Shown here piece after piece: positions 1 to 7,180 of a DNA stretch of 9,364 nucleotides (position 1 is its first letter; the number at the start of each line of letters is the position of its first letter). This DNA is from Flavobacterium sp. Lineage in GTDB: Bacteria; Bacteroidota; Bacteroidia; Flavobacteriales; Flavobacteriaceae. Position numbers and translations under genes: made by a program. The notes beneath the pieces were generated by a model, which was given only the letters and a program-made list of their open reading frames with translations, was not told where the DNA came from and searched no databases. Where the stretch lies: contig JASLGC010000174.1 in NCBI GenBank assembly GCA_030150335.1, positions 1-9,364 of the forward strand, given 5' to 3'.

Positions 1-1694
1 GCCATCGCACTTACTTGTGTATCTCCTTTATTTACAACAGCAATAACTTTTCCTTTTCTCGCCTTAATTTCCTGAACGTTGCTTACAATCTTATCATAAT
101 GTCCTTTTTTTGGAGCTATGATAACAATAGGCATATTTTCATCAATTAAAGCAATAGGACCGTGCTTCATTTCTGCAGCAGGGTATCCTTCAGCATGGAT
201 ATAAGAGATTTCTTTCAATTTCAACGCGCCTTCCAATGCGGCAGGATAATTATATCCTCTTCCTAAATATAGGAAATTTGTAGCACTTACAAAATCTTTT
301 GCAATATTTTGTACCAATTCATGTGTTGAACTTAGAACTTCTTCAATTTTTTTAGGAATAGCATCCAATTCTGCAATTAAGCTCATGAAGTCTGCATTTC
401 CTAAATTTCCGTTATGTTTACCTAATTTAAATGCAATTAGAGTAAGAATTGTCAATTGAGCGGTGAAAGCTTTTGTAGAAGCTACCCCAATTTCAGGACC
501 TGCGTGTGTATAAGCACCTGCATGTGTCTCTCTTGCGATAGAAGAACCTACAACGTTACAAACACCAAATACGAAAGCTCCTTTCTCTTTTGCTAATTTA
601 ATAGCAGCTAATGTGTCAGCTGTCTCTCCTGATTGAGAAATAGCGATTAACACATCTGAAGAGTCTATAATAGGGTTTCTATATCTAAATTCAGAAGCAT
701 ATTCTACTTCTACTGGTATTCTTGCGAACTCTTCAATTACATATTCAGCAACTAAAGCAGCATGCCAAGAAGTACCACAAGCAGCGATAATAATTCTTTT
801 TGCATTTAAGAATTTATCTATATTATCTTCAATACCTGCCATTTTGATTAAACCTTGATCTGCTAATAAACGACCTCTGAAAGTATCTTTAATTACCTCA
901 GGTTGTTCGTATATCTCTTTAAGCATAAAGTGATCATATCCGTTTTTCTCAATTTGCTCTAAGTTTAATTGTAACTCTTGAACATAGTGAGTAACTAATG
1001 AATCATCTTTAATCTTGCGAATACGCAATGGTTTGTGCAATCTAATAATAGCCATTTCCTCATCTTCTAAGTAAATAGCGTTATTAGTATATTCAATAAA
1101 CGGAGAAGCATCAGAAGTAATGAAGTACTCATTGTCACCAATACCAATTGCTAACGGGCTTCCTAAACGAGCAGCAATAATTTCATTTGGCTTTTTGATA
1201 TCCATTACAGCAATTGCATAAGCACCAACAACTTGGTTTAATGCAATCTGAACAGCTTTACCTAATTTTACTTTTTGTGTTTTTTGAACGTCCTCAATTA
1301 AGTTAATTAAAACTTCAGTATCAGTTTCTGATTTGAAAGTATAACCTCTTTTGATTAATTCTTGTTTTAGAGTATCGTAATTCTCTATAATCCCATTGTG
1401 GATGATAACTAACTCCCCTGAATTAGAAAAGTGAGGGTGTGAATTAACATCATTTGGAACTCCGTGAGTAGCCCATCTTGTGTGACCGATACCAACAGTT
1501 CCTTTTTTTACTTCTTCAGTACTTTTCTCTTCTAAATCAGCTACCTTACCCTTTGTTTTACAAAGGTTGATTTTCTCTCCATCAAATATTGCAAGTCCAG
1601 CAGAATCATATCCTCTGTATTCAAGTCTTGTTAACCCTTTTATAATAACAGGATATGCATCACGATGTCCTATGTATCCAACAATTCCACACAT
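1..1694 (-). CDS. glmS: Glutamine--fructose-6-phosphate aminotransferase (isomerizing), 3' end cut by window edge
   Basis: This cytoplasmic enzyme makes glucosamine-6-phosphate from fructose-6-phosphate and glutamine, the entry step to UDP-GlcNAc for peptidoglycan and lipid A. The frame starts at ATG 1694 and gives MCGIVGYIG, so Cys2 becomes the N-terminal class II glutaminase nucleophile. Further glutaminase blocks are EYRGYDSAG (25-33), HTRWATHG (71-78) and HNGIIENY (99-106). The two SIS isomerase domains follow: CGTSWH (306-311) and SQSGETADT (353-361) in the first, GRGYNYPAALEGALKLKE (478-495) and AEMKHGP (507-513) in the second. About 565 residues are visible; the family usually has about 610-615, so roughly the last 50, including the C-terminal tail with the catalytic lysine, lie outside. 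The gene begins 6 nt after the DUF4270 stop with no Shine-Dalgarno, so it is probably the distal gene of an operon. No glmS ribozyme is present. Confidence 0.98.
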   Translation of the reverse strand, partial: MCGIVGYIGHRDAYPVIIKGLTRLEYRGYDSAGLAIFDGEKINLCKTKGKVADLEEKSTEEVKKGTVGIGHTRWATHGVPNDVNSHPHFSNSGELVIIHNGIIENYDTLKQELIKRGYTFKSETDTEVLINLIEDVQKTQKVKLGKAVQIALNQVVGAYAIAVMDIKKPNEIIAARLGSPLAIGIGDNEYFITSDASPFIEYTNNAIYLEDEEMAIIRLHKPLRIRKIKDDSLVTHYVQELQLNLEQIEKNGYDHFMLKEIYEQPEVIKDTFRGRLLADQGLIKMAGIEDNIDKFLNAKRIIIAACGTSWHAALVAEYVIEEFARIPVEVEYASEFRYRNPIIDSSDVLIAISQSGETADTLAAIKLAKEKGAFVFGVCNVVGSSIARETHAGAYTHAGPEIGVASTKAFTAQLTILTLIAFKLGKHNGNLGNADFMSLIAELDAIPKKIEEVLSSTHELVQNIAKDFVSATNFLYLGRGYNYPAALEGALKLKEISYIHAEGYPAAEMKHGPIALIDENMPIVIIAPKKGHYDKIVSNVQEIKARKGKVIAVVNKGDTQVSAM

Positions 1695-1700
1695 AATTGT

Positions 1701-3344
1701 TTACTTTTTAACTTTAGTATAAAAAATTTCTAATTTCATTTTTTTATCGTTATCAGCTGCATCAGTACCGTGTAATACAGTTCCAATAGGACAACTTAAT
1801 GATAGCGATGGGATAGTTTTTATTTGTTTAGGTGTATTGTCAATCGGTGTTTCTAAATTTTGCATACCAGTTGATGCTATTGCGAAATTATTAGCAACTG
1901 TTAATGCTAATTTCGGACTTGCATCACTTTTATTTTTTATCAGACTTCTAATATGGTCAGTAATTTTAAATTTATAATAATTACCTTCTTTGTTATTCTC
2001 TTTATCTTCTTTCACAAAGATTCCACTATATCCAGCTTTCAGATATTGTGAATTAGTAATATTATCAGAAACGAAGTCACTTAAAGTTACACCATTATCA
2101 TAATCGTATAAAAATAAGCGCTCTGGATTTGGCAGACCTTTCATTTTGTCTTTATCTACATAGATAGTCAAATACGCTTCATTAACAAGAACGTTTTGTT
2201 CTTTCATTTCTTTTAATTCAGCAAAGTCGTTACTGCGTAAAAAGTCTATTACTGCAACACTTCCTTCTCCCCCTCTTAAATATAAAGACTTCTCTCCTTT
2301 AGGAGAATTTGTGTTTTTAATATTTTCTTGGTATTCATCATCATTAGTATTATTAAATAAACTAACGTTGAATTTTGTGCTTGTAGAATTGTTTGGAGCA
2401 AAAGAAAGAGTGATTTCTCTACGTTCTTTAGTTGTTTCTACTTTACCCTCAGCATTTTTTATTTCTTTATCTTCATGTAAAATCACAACAAGTTTACCTT
2501 TAGACAAATCAACAAGACCTGACATACCTTCAGAACCATTTGAATTAGCCTTGAATACAAGACCTTTAAATGCATTATTGAAAGTAGCGGCATTAGACAA
2601 TGCTGGCCTGTTCTTCTCAATGAATTCTTGGAAATAATCTTTATCAAGATCTAACCACATTCCTGGAATTAAACGCTCTTTCACAACAGGCTTACCAGTG
2701 TTTTCATCATTTACGACAACACCATTTTCATCTTTTTTGTAAATAACAGTTTCCTTATTATCAAAAAAGAATTGTTTATTTTGAGCCTTATTGTCAGAAT
2801 TGTTTAGTGGTCCACTAACTAATTTAGACTTAAAAGTTGTTTCATAAGAATTAGAAAAGAACTCCGAAGCACCTCCTTCGCTAACATTTGCATTGTTTAG
2901 GTAATACCCATTTTGGTAAACTTCTAAGTCAAAAGTCCCATTACCATAAACATTCTTTAGATTATATTTATTGATTTCATTCTCTACTTTATCAAATTGT
3001 GAAAAGTAAGGAGCGTAAACGTAAACAGAATCAACAACAAATTTGTTTTTGATTAAAGAGAAAGTTCCTCCATTATCAACTAATTGAACGACAAGGTTAT
3101 TGCTGGCTTCTCCAAATAAACCATTTTTTAAATATCCTAAGGATGTTTCGTTTAAGCGTGACGCATCAGCAGCACTATAAGGTTGATTGTATGCTTTGAT
3201 ATCATTTACTTTATAAGATACAATATCAAAATTTCCTTCACCAATGATATTGCTACCTGCTTCGGTAAAATCACTATCACAAGCTTGTAATGTTACAATA
3301 CCTAAAGTAAGGAATATTCCTTTCAAGATGTTTTTATGGTTCAT
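1701..3344 (-). CDS. DUF4270 family lipoprotein
   Basis: This is a 547-residue predicted lipoprotein of the DUF4270 family, whose molecular function is not known. The N-terminus has Lys4 and Lys8, a hydrophobic stretch (9-19) and a lipobox LQAC with the lipidated cysteine at 22. The mature protein starts C-D-S-D-F-T-E; acidic residues right after the cysteine resemble the export signal that sends some Bacteroidota lipoproteins to the cell surface, but that is inference. The C-terminal block around IGTVLHG and DKKMKLEIFYTK is what I recognise as typical of DUF4270. The rest is rich in Asn, Lys, Ser and beta-prone segments, with no visible catalytic motif. It lies 49 nt after the GlgA-like gene and 6 nt before glmS, all on the same strand, so co-transcription with glmS is likely. 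An envelope role is plausible from lipidation and context. Confidence 0.88.
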   Translation of the reverse strand: MNHKNILKGIFLTLGIVTLQACDSDFTEAGSNIIGEGNFDIVSYKVNDIKAYNQPYSAADASRLNETSLGYLKNGLFGEASNNLVVQLVDNGGTFSLIKNKFVVDSVYVYAPYFSQFDKVENEINKYNLKNVYGNGTFDLEVYQNGYYLNNANVSEGGASEFFSNSYETTFKSKLVSGPLNNSDNKAQNKQFFFDNKETVIYKKDENGVVVNDENTGKPVVKERLIPGMWLDLDKDYFQEFIEKNRPALSNAATFNNAFKGLVFKANSNGSEGMSGLVDLSKGKLVVILHEDKEIKNAEGKVETTKERREITLSFAPNNSTSTKFNVSLFNNTNDDEYQENIKNTNSPKGEKSLYLRGGEGSVAVIDFLRSNDFAELKEMKEQNVLVNEAYLTIYVDKDKMKGLPNPERLFLYDYDNGVTLSDFVSDNITNSQYLKAGYSGIFVKEDKENNKEGNYYKFKITDHIRSLIKNKSDASPKLALTVANNFAIASTGMQNLETPIDNTPKQIKTIPSLSLSCPIGTVLHGTDAADNDKKMKLEIFYTKVKK

Positions 3345-3393
3345 ATAGCCAATCCAGTATGTTGGGTTATTACTATCTAATTAAAGATGTTTT

Positions 3394-4197
3394 CTACAAA
3401 AACTTTTGATAAAACTCTGTGTATGCCTTTGCAAATTCATCTTTCGGAACGAAAGGTAAAAAAGGTTTTTCAGAAGATTCTATAAAATTTGTTAAATTTG
3501 AGCTTACCTCTTCTGATGCAATAATCACACCATCAGAGTTTTTGATAGCATTAATCATAATGTTATCGTATGTTGGGTTTGTGAAATCTTCTAAAATTTC
3601 TTCAGGAAGTTCATCAAAAGCAACTTTTTGTTTCATGCTATCGCTTAAAACGCCACTAAATCCTTCTTTAAAAATAGAAGTAACTACTTTTGTCTCAGAG
3701 AAAATCGCCTCGTCTTTGTAGTAATGTTTTAAGTACGTTGGAAGCAAAGAAGCCATCCATCCCTGTACGTGAATAACGTCCGGAACCCAATTAAGTTTTT
3801 TTATCGTTTCGATTACCCCTTTAGTAAAGAAGATTGCTCTCTCATCATTATCAACGAATAAGTTTCCATCTTCGTCTGTGAAAGTTGATTTTCTTTTAAA
3901 GTATTCGTCATTATCTATAAAGTAAACTTGAATTCTTTCTTTTGGAATTGAAGCGACTTTAATTATCAACGGCATGTCCATATCATTAACCACAAGATTC
4001 ATTCCTGATAATCTAATAACTTCATGCAATTGATGTCTTCTTTCATTTATGCTACCGTATCTCGGCATAAATATTCTTATCTGGCCTCCTTGGTCATTTA
4101 TCATTTTAGGTGCATCATAAGACATAGAAGAAACTTCGTTTTCTGCCAAATATGGTACTACCTCTGATGATACATATAATATCCTCTTTTCTTTCAT
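3394..4197 (-). CDS. Glycogen/starch synthase N-terminal domain-like protein (GT5-like, probably non-catalytic)
   Basis: The product is 267 residues and resembles only the N-terminal Rossmann half of GlgA, the GT5 ADP-glucose-dependent glycogen synthase, which normally has about 470 residues or more. Similarity is clear at RILYVSSEVVPYL (5-17), RIFMPRYGSI (41-50) and PDVIHVQGWMASLLPTYLK (139-157). The usual KTGGL donor-binding loop after the SE..P motif reads AENEV (18-22). The usual HAHDWH block reads HVQGWM (143-148). There is no second GT-B domain before the stop. A sugar-transferase activity is therefore unlikely; a binding or regulatory role is possible but unproven. Short GlgA-like proteins of this kind are, to my knowledge, commonly annotated as glycogen synthase in flavobacteria. 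I chose ATG 4197; a TTG two codons upstream (4203) is in frame but weaker. It is the first gene of the minus-strand cluster leading to DUF4270 and glmS. Confidence 0.85.
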   Translation of the reverse strand: MKEKRILYVSSEVVPYLAENEVSSMSYDAPKMINDQGGQIRIFMPRYGSINERRHQLHEVIRLSGMNLVVNDMDMPLIIKVASIPKERIQVYFIDNDEYFKRKSTFTDEDGNLFVDNDERAIFFTKGVIETIKKLNWVPDVIHVQGWMASLLPTYLKHYYKDEAIFSETKVVTSIFKEGFSGVLSDSMKQKVAFDELPEEILEDFTNPTYDNIMINAIKNSDGVIIASEEVSSNLTNFIESSEKPFLPFVPKDEFAKAYTEFYQKFL

Positions 4198-4237
4198 CTT
4201 CAATTATAATTTCTGTATTTGCAATAAATAAACAACG

Positions 4238-4245
4238 CAAATTTA
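4238..4245 (-). promoter_or_regulatory. Predicted -7 promoter element for the GlgA-like/DUF4270/glmS cluster
   Basis: On the minus strand this reads TAAATTTG, an exact match to the Bacteroidota TAnnTTTG -7 consensus. It would start transcription near 4232 and give a leader of about 35 nt before ATG 4197. No good -33 TTG is seen at the usual distance. No comparable element was found in the 49-nt gap before DUF4270 or in the 6-nt gap before glmS, which fits a single operon. Confidence 0.6.
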
Positions 4246-4258
4246 CAAAAATTTAGCG

Positions 4259-4277
4259 AGTTATTTTCTAAATAACT
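4259..4277. promoter_or_regulatory. Perfect 19-bp inverted repeat between divergent promoters (operator candidate)
   Basis: The arms AGTTATTT (4259-4266) and AAATAACT (4270-4277) are exact reverse complements separated by TCT. The dyad sits between the two divergent -7 elements, and its last base is the first T of the panC -7 element. A dimeric regulator bound here could affect both operons. The arms are AT-rich, so chance origin is possible. No regulator gene is in the window. Confidence 0.45.
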
Positions 4278-4284
4278 AATTTTG
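4277..4284 (+). promoter_or_regulatory. Predicted -7 promoter element for panC-panD
   Basis: The sequence TAATTTTG matches TAnnTTTG exactly. Transcription would begin near 4290, giving a leader of about 17 nt before ATG 4308. The upstream -33 region has only a weak TTTA around 4252-4255, so the -33 match is poor. Confidence 0.6.
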
Positions 4285-4307
4285 CCATTATTTTAAACTC
4301 GAAGCTA

Positions 4308-5156
4308 ATGTTTCTTTTTAGTACTAAAGCCGAATTACAAGCGTATTTAAATACATTTCGCGAAGCTAATAAGGCAATTGGTCTTGTACCAACAATGGGG
4401 GCCATTCACAATGGGCACCTTTCATTAATGGAACAATCATTAAATGAAAATGAATGTACGGTTGTTAGTATTTTTGTGAATCCAACACAATTCAACAATG
4501 TGGAAGATTTAGAGAAATACCCACGTACATTAGAGAGAGATGTGGAGAAAGTGAAGTCTCTTTCTAATCAAATTGTAATATTTGCACCTACTGTCGATGA
4601 GATGTATGGTGGAAATACTGTAGCCCAATCATTCGATTTTGATGGACTTGAACACGAGATGGAAGGGGCGCAAAGACCTGGACATTTTGACGGAGTTGGA
4701 ACTATTGTAAAGAAATTATTCGAATTAGTTTTACCAAATAAAGCTTATTTTGGAGAGAAAGACTTTCAGCAGTTGCAAATTATTCGCAAACTTGTAGAGA
4801 AGAATAACATCCCTGTACAAATTGTAGGTGTGCCAATCTTCAGAGGATCAGACGGATTAGCAATGAGTTCTCGTAACGAAAGAGTGTCTTCAGAAGGATT
4901 ACAGAAGTCAACTTTCTTGTTTAAAGTTTTAAAACAAGCTAATGAACTTTTCAAAACAGAGACTGTAGAAAAAGTTAACCAATTTGTTGATACTGAATTT
5001 AAAAATAATTCTAACTTTGAGCTCGAATACTTTACTATAGCAGAGGAAGAAACCTTAAAAACGGCTTTAAACAAAGAAGTTGGTAAGCATTACAGAGGTT
5101 TTTTAGTAGCTCATATTGAAGGTGTTCGTTTAATCGACAATTTATCATTTAACTAA
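4308..5156 (+). CDS. panC: Pantothenate synthetase (pantoate--beta-alanine ligase)
   Basis: PanC joins pantoate and beta-alanine using ATP, through a pantoyl-adenylate, to make pantothenate for coenzyme A. The 282-residue length is normal for the family. Visible signatures are PTMGAIHNGH (28-37, the HIGH-like nucleotide-binding motif), FVNPTQF (56-62), RPGHFDGV (123-130), FGEKDFQQL (148-156) and the KMSKS-like MSSRN (186-190). No key motif is missing. The C-terminal region (about 190-282) is the smaller domain that closes over the active site. ATG 4308 is chosen because the normal N-terminal residues follow it and it lies just after a predicted promoter; there is no Shine-Dalgarno, as is usual in this phylum. 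It is the first gene of a unit with panD 12 nt downstream, which supplies its beta-alanine substrate. Confidence 0.98.
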   Translation: MFLFSTKAELQAYLNTFREANKAIGLVPTMGAIHNGHLSLMEQSLNENECTVVSIFVNPTQFNNVEDLEKYPRTLERDVEKVKSLSNQIVIFAPTVDEMYGGNTVAQSFDFDGLEHEMEGAQRPGHFDGVGTIVKKLFELVLPNKAYFGEKDFQQLQIIRKLVEKNNIPVQIVGVPIFRGSDGLAMSSRNERVSSEGLQKSTFLFKVLKQANELFKTETVEKVNQFVDTEFKNNSNFELEYFTIAEEETLKTALNKEVGKHYRGFLVAHIEGVRLIDNLSFN

Positions 5157-5168
5157 AACGCAAGCGAA

Positions 5169-5519
5169 ATGCAAGTTGAAGTAGTAAAATCTAAAATTCA
5201 CCGTGTAACTGTAACAGGAGCTGATTTACACTATATTGGAAGTATTACAATTGATGAAGCTCTTTTAGAGGCTGCCAATATGATTGAAGGTGAGAAAGTT
5301 TCAATTGTAAATATCAACAACGGTGAACGTTTTGAAACTTACGCAATTCCAGGACCACGAAATAGTGGAGAAATCTGCTTGAACGGACCTGCTGCACGTA
5401 AAGTGCACAAAGGGGATATCGTTATCATTATTTCTTATGGTATTTTGGAATTTGAAGAGGCTAAGAAATTTAAGCCTGCTATTGTTTTTCCAAACGAAGA
5501 AACAAATTCTTTAACTTAA
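5169..5519 (+). CDS. panD: Aspartate 1-decarboxylase (pyruvoyl-dependent)
   Basis: PanD decarboxylates L-aspartate to beta-alanine, which PanC then uses. The 116-residue proenzyme has the self-cleavage site Y22-I-G24-S25; backbone cleavage between Gly24 and Ser25 turns Ser25 into the pyruvoyl cofactor of the alpha chain. Other conserved residues are in their usual places: Lys9, Arg54, Tyr58 (in RFETYAIPG) and Asn72 (in CLNGPAARK). The full motif set and normal length indicate a working enzyme that forms the usual tetramer in the cytoplasm. It begins 12 nt after panC and ends 4 nt before the next gene, so the three genes are very likely one transcript. No gene for a PanZ/PanM-type maturation factor is seen in the window; that factor belongs to enterobacteria and is not expected here. 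Confidence 0.98.
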   Translation: MQVEVVKSKIHRVTVTGADLHYIGSITIDEALLEAANMIEGEKVSIVNINNGERFETYAIPGPRNSGEICLNGPAARKVHKGDIVIIISYGILEFEEAKKFKPAIVFPNEETNSLT

Positions 5520-5523
5520 CTGT

Positions 5524-6486
5524 TTGAAGCAAAAAACAAGTAAAATAATCAATATTCTACTCCCACTAATGTTGGGAGTTTTTTTGGTTTATTACGCTTA
5601 TAATAAATTTACACCTGAACAGATTGAAGAGATGATGATGCACTTTAAAGGTGCTAACTACAATTATATCATTATAGCTTCAGTCTTTTCTATTTTAAGC
5701 CTTTGGGCTCGTGCTTATCGTTGGAAGTATGCCTTAAACTACATGGACTATCATACTTCAACAACGACTAATTTCATGGCTATTTCAATCGGTTACTTAA
5801 TGAATCTAACCGTACCAAGGTCAGGTGAGGTATCAAGAGCGCTTGTACTTCAAAAATATGAAAAAGTCCCTTTTGACAAGGGATTTGGAAGTATTGTATC
5901 TGAGCGTGTAATTGATTTAGTCTGTCTTCTTATCTGCGTTTTAGCAGCTCTTATTTTGCAATATGATGTATTAAAGGAATTCTTACTACGCTATGTTCCC
6001 ATCGAAAAACTGGGTATCGTTGGCTTAGTATTATTAGGCTGTTTAGCTATTGGTATTTATATTTTTTTGTATGTCCAATGGAAAGTAGTCTTATTTGTAA
6101 AAAAGAAGCTAAAAGGGTTAATAGAAGGCGTTAGCAGCATATTTAAAATGCCACATCGCGCAGGATTTCTATTTCACACCTTTCTGATTTGGGGAGGCTA
6201 TATTGCAACATTTTACTTCGGAATGTATGCCTTAGAAGAAACAAGTCCGCAATCATTACCAATGGTCATGTCAGCATTTGTAGCTGGTAGTTTTGCCGTT
6301 TCTTTTACTAATGGTGGCTTCGGTGCTTTTCCATTAGTTATCTCAGAACTTTTACTGTTATTTGGTGTATCCGCAGTAGCAGGTACAGCTTTCGGTTGGA
6401 TACTTTGGACGACGCAAACTGCAATTGTAGTTATCTTTGGAGCCTTATCTTTCGTCTTTCTACCCATTTACTACAAGAAAAAGTAA
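5524..6486 (+). CDS. YbhN/UPF0104-like integral membrane protein (lysylphosphatidylglycerol synthase transmembrane domain)
   Basis: The product is a 320-residue polytopic inner-membrane protein with about eight hydrophobic segments (approximately 9-26, 46-62, 83-97, 127-146, 163-185, 214-236, 244-262, 268-315 containing two). It carries hallmarks of the LPG_synthase_TM/UPF0104 family: WARAYRW (61-67), NLTVPRSGEVSRALVLQKYE (94-113) and the glycine-rich FTNGGFGAFPLVISE (261-275). It lacks the soluble C-terminal aminoacyl-transfer domain of MprF, so it should not make lysyl-PG itself; a lipid or lipid-linked substrate flippase-like role is inferred from relatives. The start is TTG 5524, four nt after the panD stop. 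The frame is closed by a TAA at 5512-5514, and the next in-frame ATG (codon 16) would cut the first membrane segment. Translational coupling to panD is likely. It ends one nucleotide from the stop of a convergent gene. Confidence 0.85.
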   Translation: MKQKTSKIINILLPLMLGVFLVYYAYNKFTPEQIEEMMMHFKGANYNYIIIASVFSILSLWARAYRWKYALNYMDYHTSTTTNFMAISIGYLMNLTVPRSGEVSRALVLQKYEKVPFDKGFGSIVSERVIDLVCLLICVLAALILQYDVLKEFLLRYVPIEKLGIVGLVLLGCLAIGIYIFLYVQWKVVLFVKKKLKGLIEGVSSIFKMPHRAGFLFHTFLIWGGYIATFYFGMYALEETSPQSLPMVMSAFVAGSFAVSFTNGGFGAFPLVISELLLLFGVSAVAGTAFGWILWTTQTAIVVIFGALSFVFLPIYYKKK

Positions 6487-6487
6487 T

Positions 6488-7075
6488 TTAAAAGTTATAT
6501 CCTATTTTCAACGAAAGATTAGGTGTAAAAGAAGATTCATTATCAAACTCTCTGTAATAGATAGTTCTGTAAAACACTCCCAATCCAAATTCATAATTAA
6601 AATTAGACTTCGCTATATTTCTTCGAATATTCCACATCGGAGCTACACTAATTTGTCTTTCTACAGTAACAGGAAATTTAGAATTTGTTGATGTTAATAA
6701 GTCAGGTAGATATACAAATTGGACAGATACAAAGTTAGCAGCGTTGTATTTTGTGTTTTTATTGTTTCTAACTCTCTTTTCTAAGTTATAATAAAACCTT
6801 GGTTCTAAACCAAAAGAGAGAGTAGCAATCGTATTGACATAATCAGAGTTTCCATAAATACCAAACTCATAATTTGCGTTTGCTTGTAAGGTTAACTTAT
6901 CTACAATAGGAAACTCGTAGTTGTATCCGAATCCCAGTAAATGTATATCTACCTCATGCCTTGCAATCGGTGTATTTTTACCTTGTTGATTTTGTTGATT
7001 TTGTTGAGCGTTTGAAGCAATAGGAAGCAATAGAAGAACAACTGTAATAATGAGGTATTGATAATAGGTTTTCAT
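6488..7075 (-). CDS. Small predicted outer-membrane beta-barrel protein, function unknown
   Basis: I do not recognise a named family. The 195-residue product has a signal peptide (MKTYYQYL, then hydrophobic 8-20, likely cleavage after SNA at 23). The mature start is a Gln/Asn tract (24-31), followed by alternating hydrophobic and polar strands rich in Tyr and Phe, for example at 43-53, 62-74, 84-97, 114-124, 158-174 and 186-195. The last residue is Phe in the strand LSLKIGYNF, the usual end of a protein inserted by the BAM complex. An eight-stranded outer-membrane barrel fits the length; this is inference from pattern. ATG 7075 is preferred over an in-frame TTG at 7084 because the signal peptide starts naturally there. 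It is transcribed divergently from radA and converges on the YbhN-like gene with a single base between stop codons. Only a poor -7 match (TCTATTTG, 7128-7135) lies upstream. Confidence 0.75.
   Translation of the reverse strand: MKTYYQYLIITVVLLLLPIASNAQQNQQNQQGKNTPIARHEVDIHLLGFGYNYEFPIVDKLTLQANANYEFGIYGNSDYVNTIATLSFGLEPRFYYNLEKRVRNNKNTKYNAANFVSVQFVYLPDLLTSTNSKFPVTVERQISVAPMWNIRRNIAKSNFNYEFGLGVFYRTIYYREFDNESSFTPNLSLKIGYNF
6983..7007 (-). repeat. Short in-frame 9-bp tandem repeat encoding a Gln/Asn tract
   Basis: On the plus strand the unit ttgttgatt occurs at 6983-6991 and 6992-7000, followed by the partial copy ttgttga at 7001-7007. On the coding strand it gives Gln-Gln-Asn repeats at residues 24-31 of the beta-barrel protein, just after the signal cleavage site. 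Because the unit is a multiple of three, copy changes would keep the frame. Confidence 0.8.
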
Positions 7076-7078
7076 TTG

Positions 7079-7127
7079 AATCAATATTTTGATTAATAGA
7101 TAATTAAAAATAGGTTTTTTTTAATTA
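7079..7127. repeat. Two adjacent inverted repeats in the beta-barrel/radA divergent region
   Basis: The first repeat has arms AATCAA (7079-7084) and TTGATT (7089-7094) around TATT, only 3 bp upstream of the beta-barrel ATG. The second has perfect 10-bp arms TAATTAAAAA (7101-7110) and TTTTTAATTA (7118-7127) with a 7-nt loop. Both would lie in the beta-barrel gene's 5' leader if transcription starts beyond 7127. The second stem has only A-T pairs and would be weak in RNA, so a protein-binding site is as likely as a hairpin. Confidence 0.4.
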
Positions 7128-7180
7128 CAAATAGAAAATCAATAAAAAAAAAGAAGAAAGTTTAGAATTAGATAAAACCT

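Noticed and set aside
1695..1760. Possible glmS ribozyme or other riboswitch upstream of glmS
   Set aside because: Only 6 nt separate glmS from the upstream coding sequence, and the known ribozyme belongs to Gram-positive bacteria; there is no room for the fold.
2311..2637. Plus-strand open frame of 108 codons
   Set aside because: It lies entirely opposite the DUF4270 gene, has no recognisable protein features and is best explained as an antisense shadow.
3419..3721. Plus-strand open frame of 100 codons
   Set aside because: It is antisense to the GlgA-like gene, whose homology is clear.
4766..5074. Minus-strand open frame inside panC
   Set aside because: Shadow of panC, which has all of its catalytic motifs.
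6437..6691. Plus-strand open frame bridging the convergent genes
   Set aside because: It overlaps two better-supported genes and has no promoter, signal or known motif.
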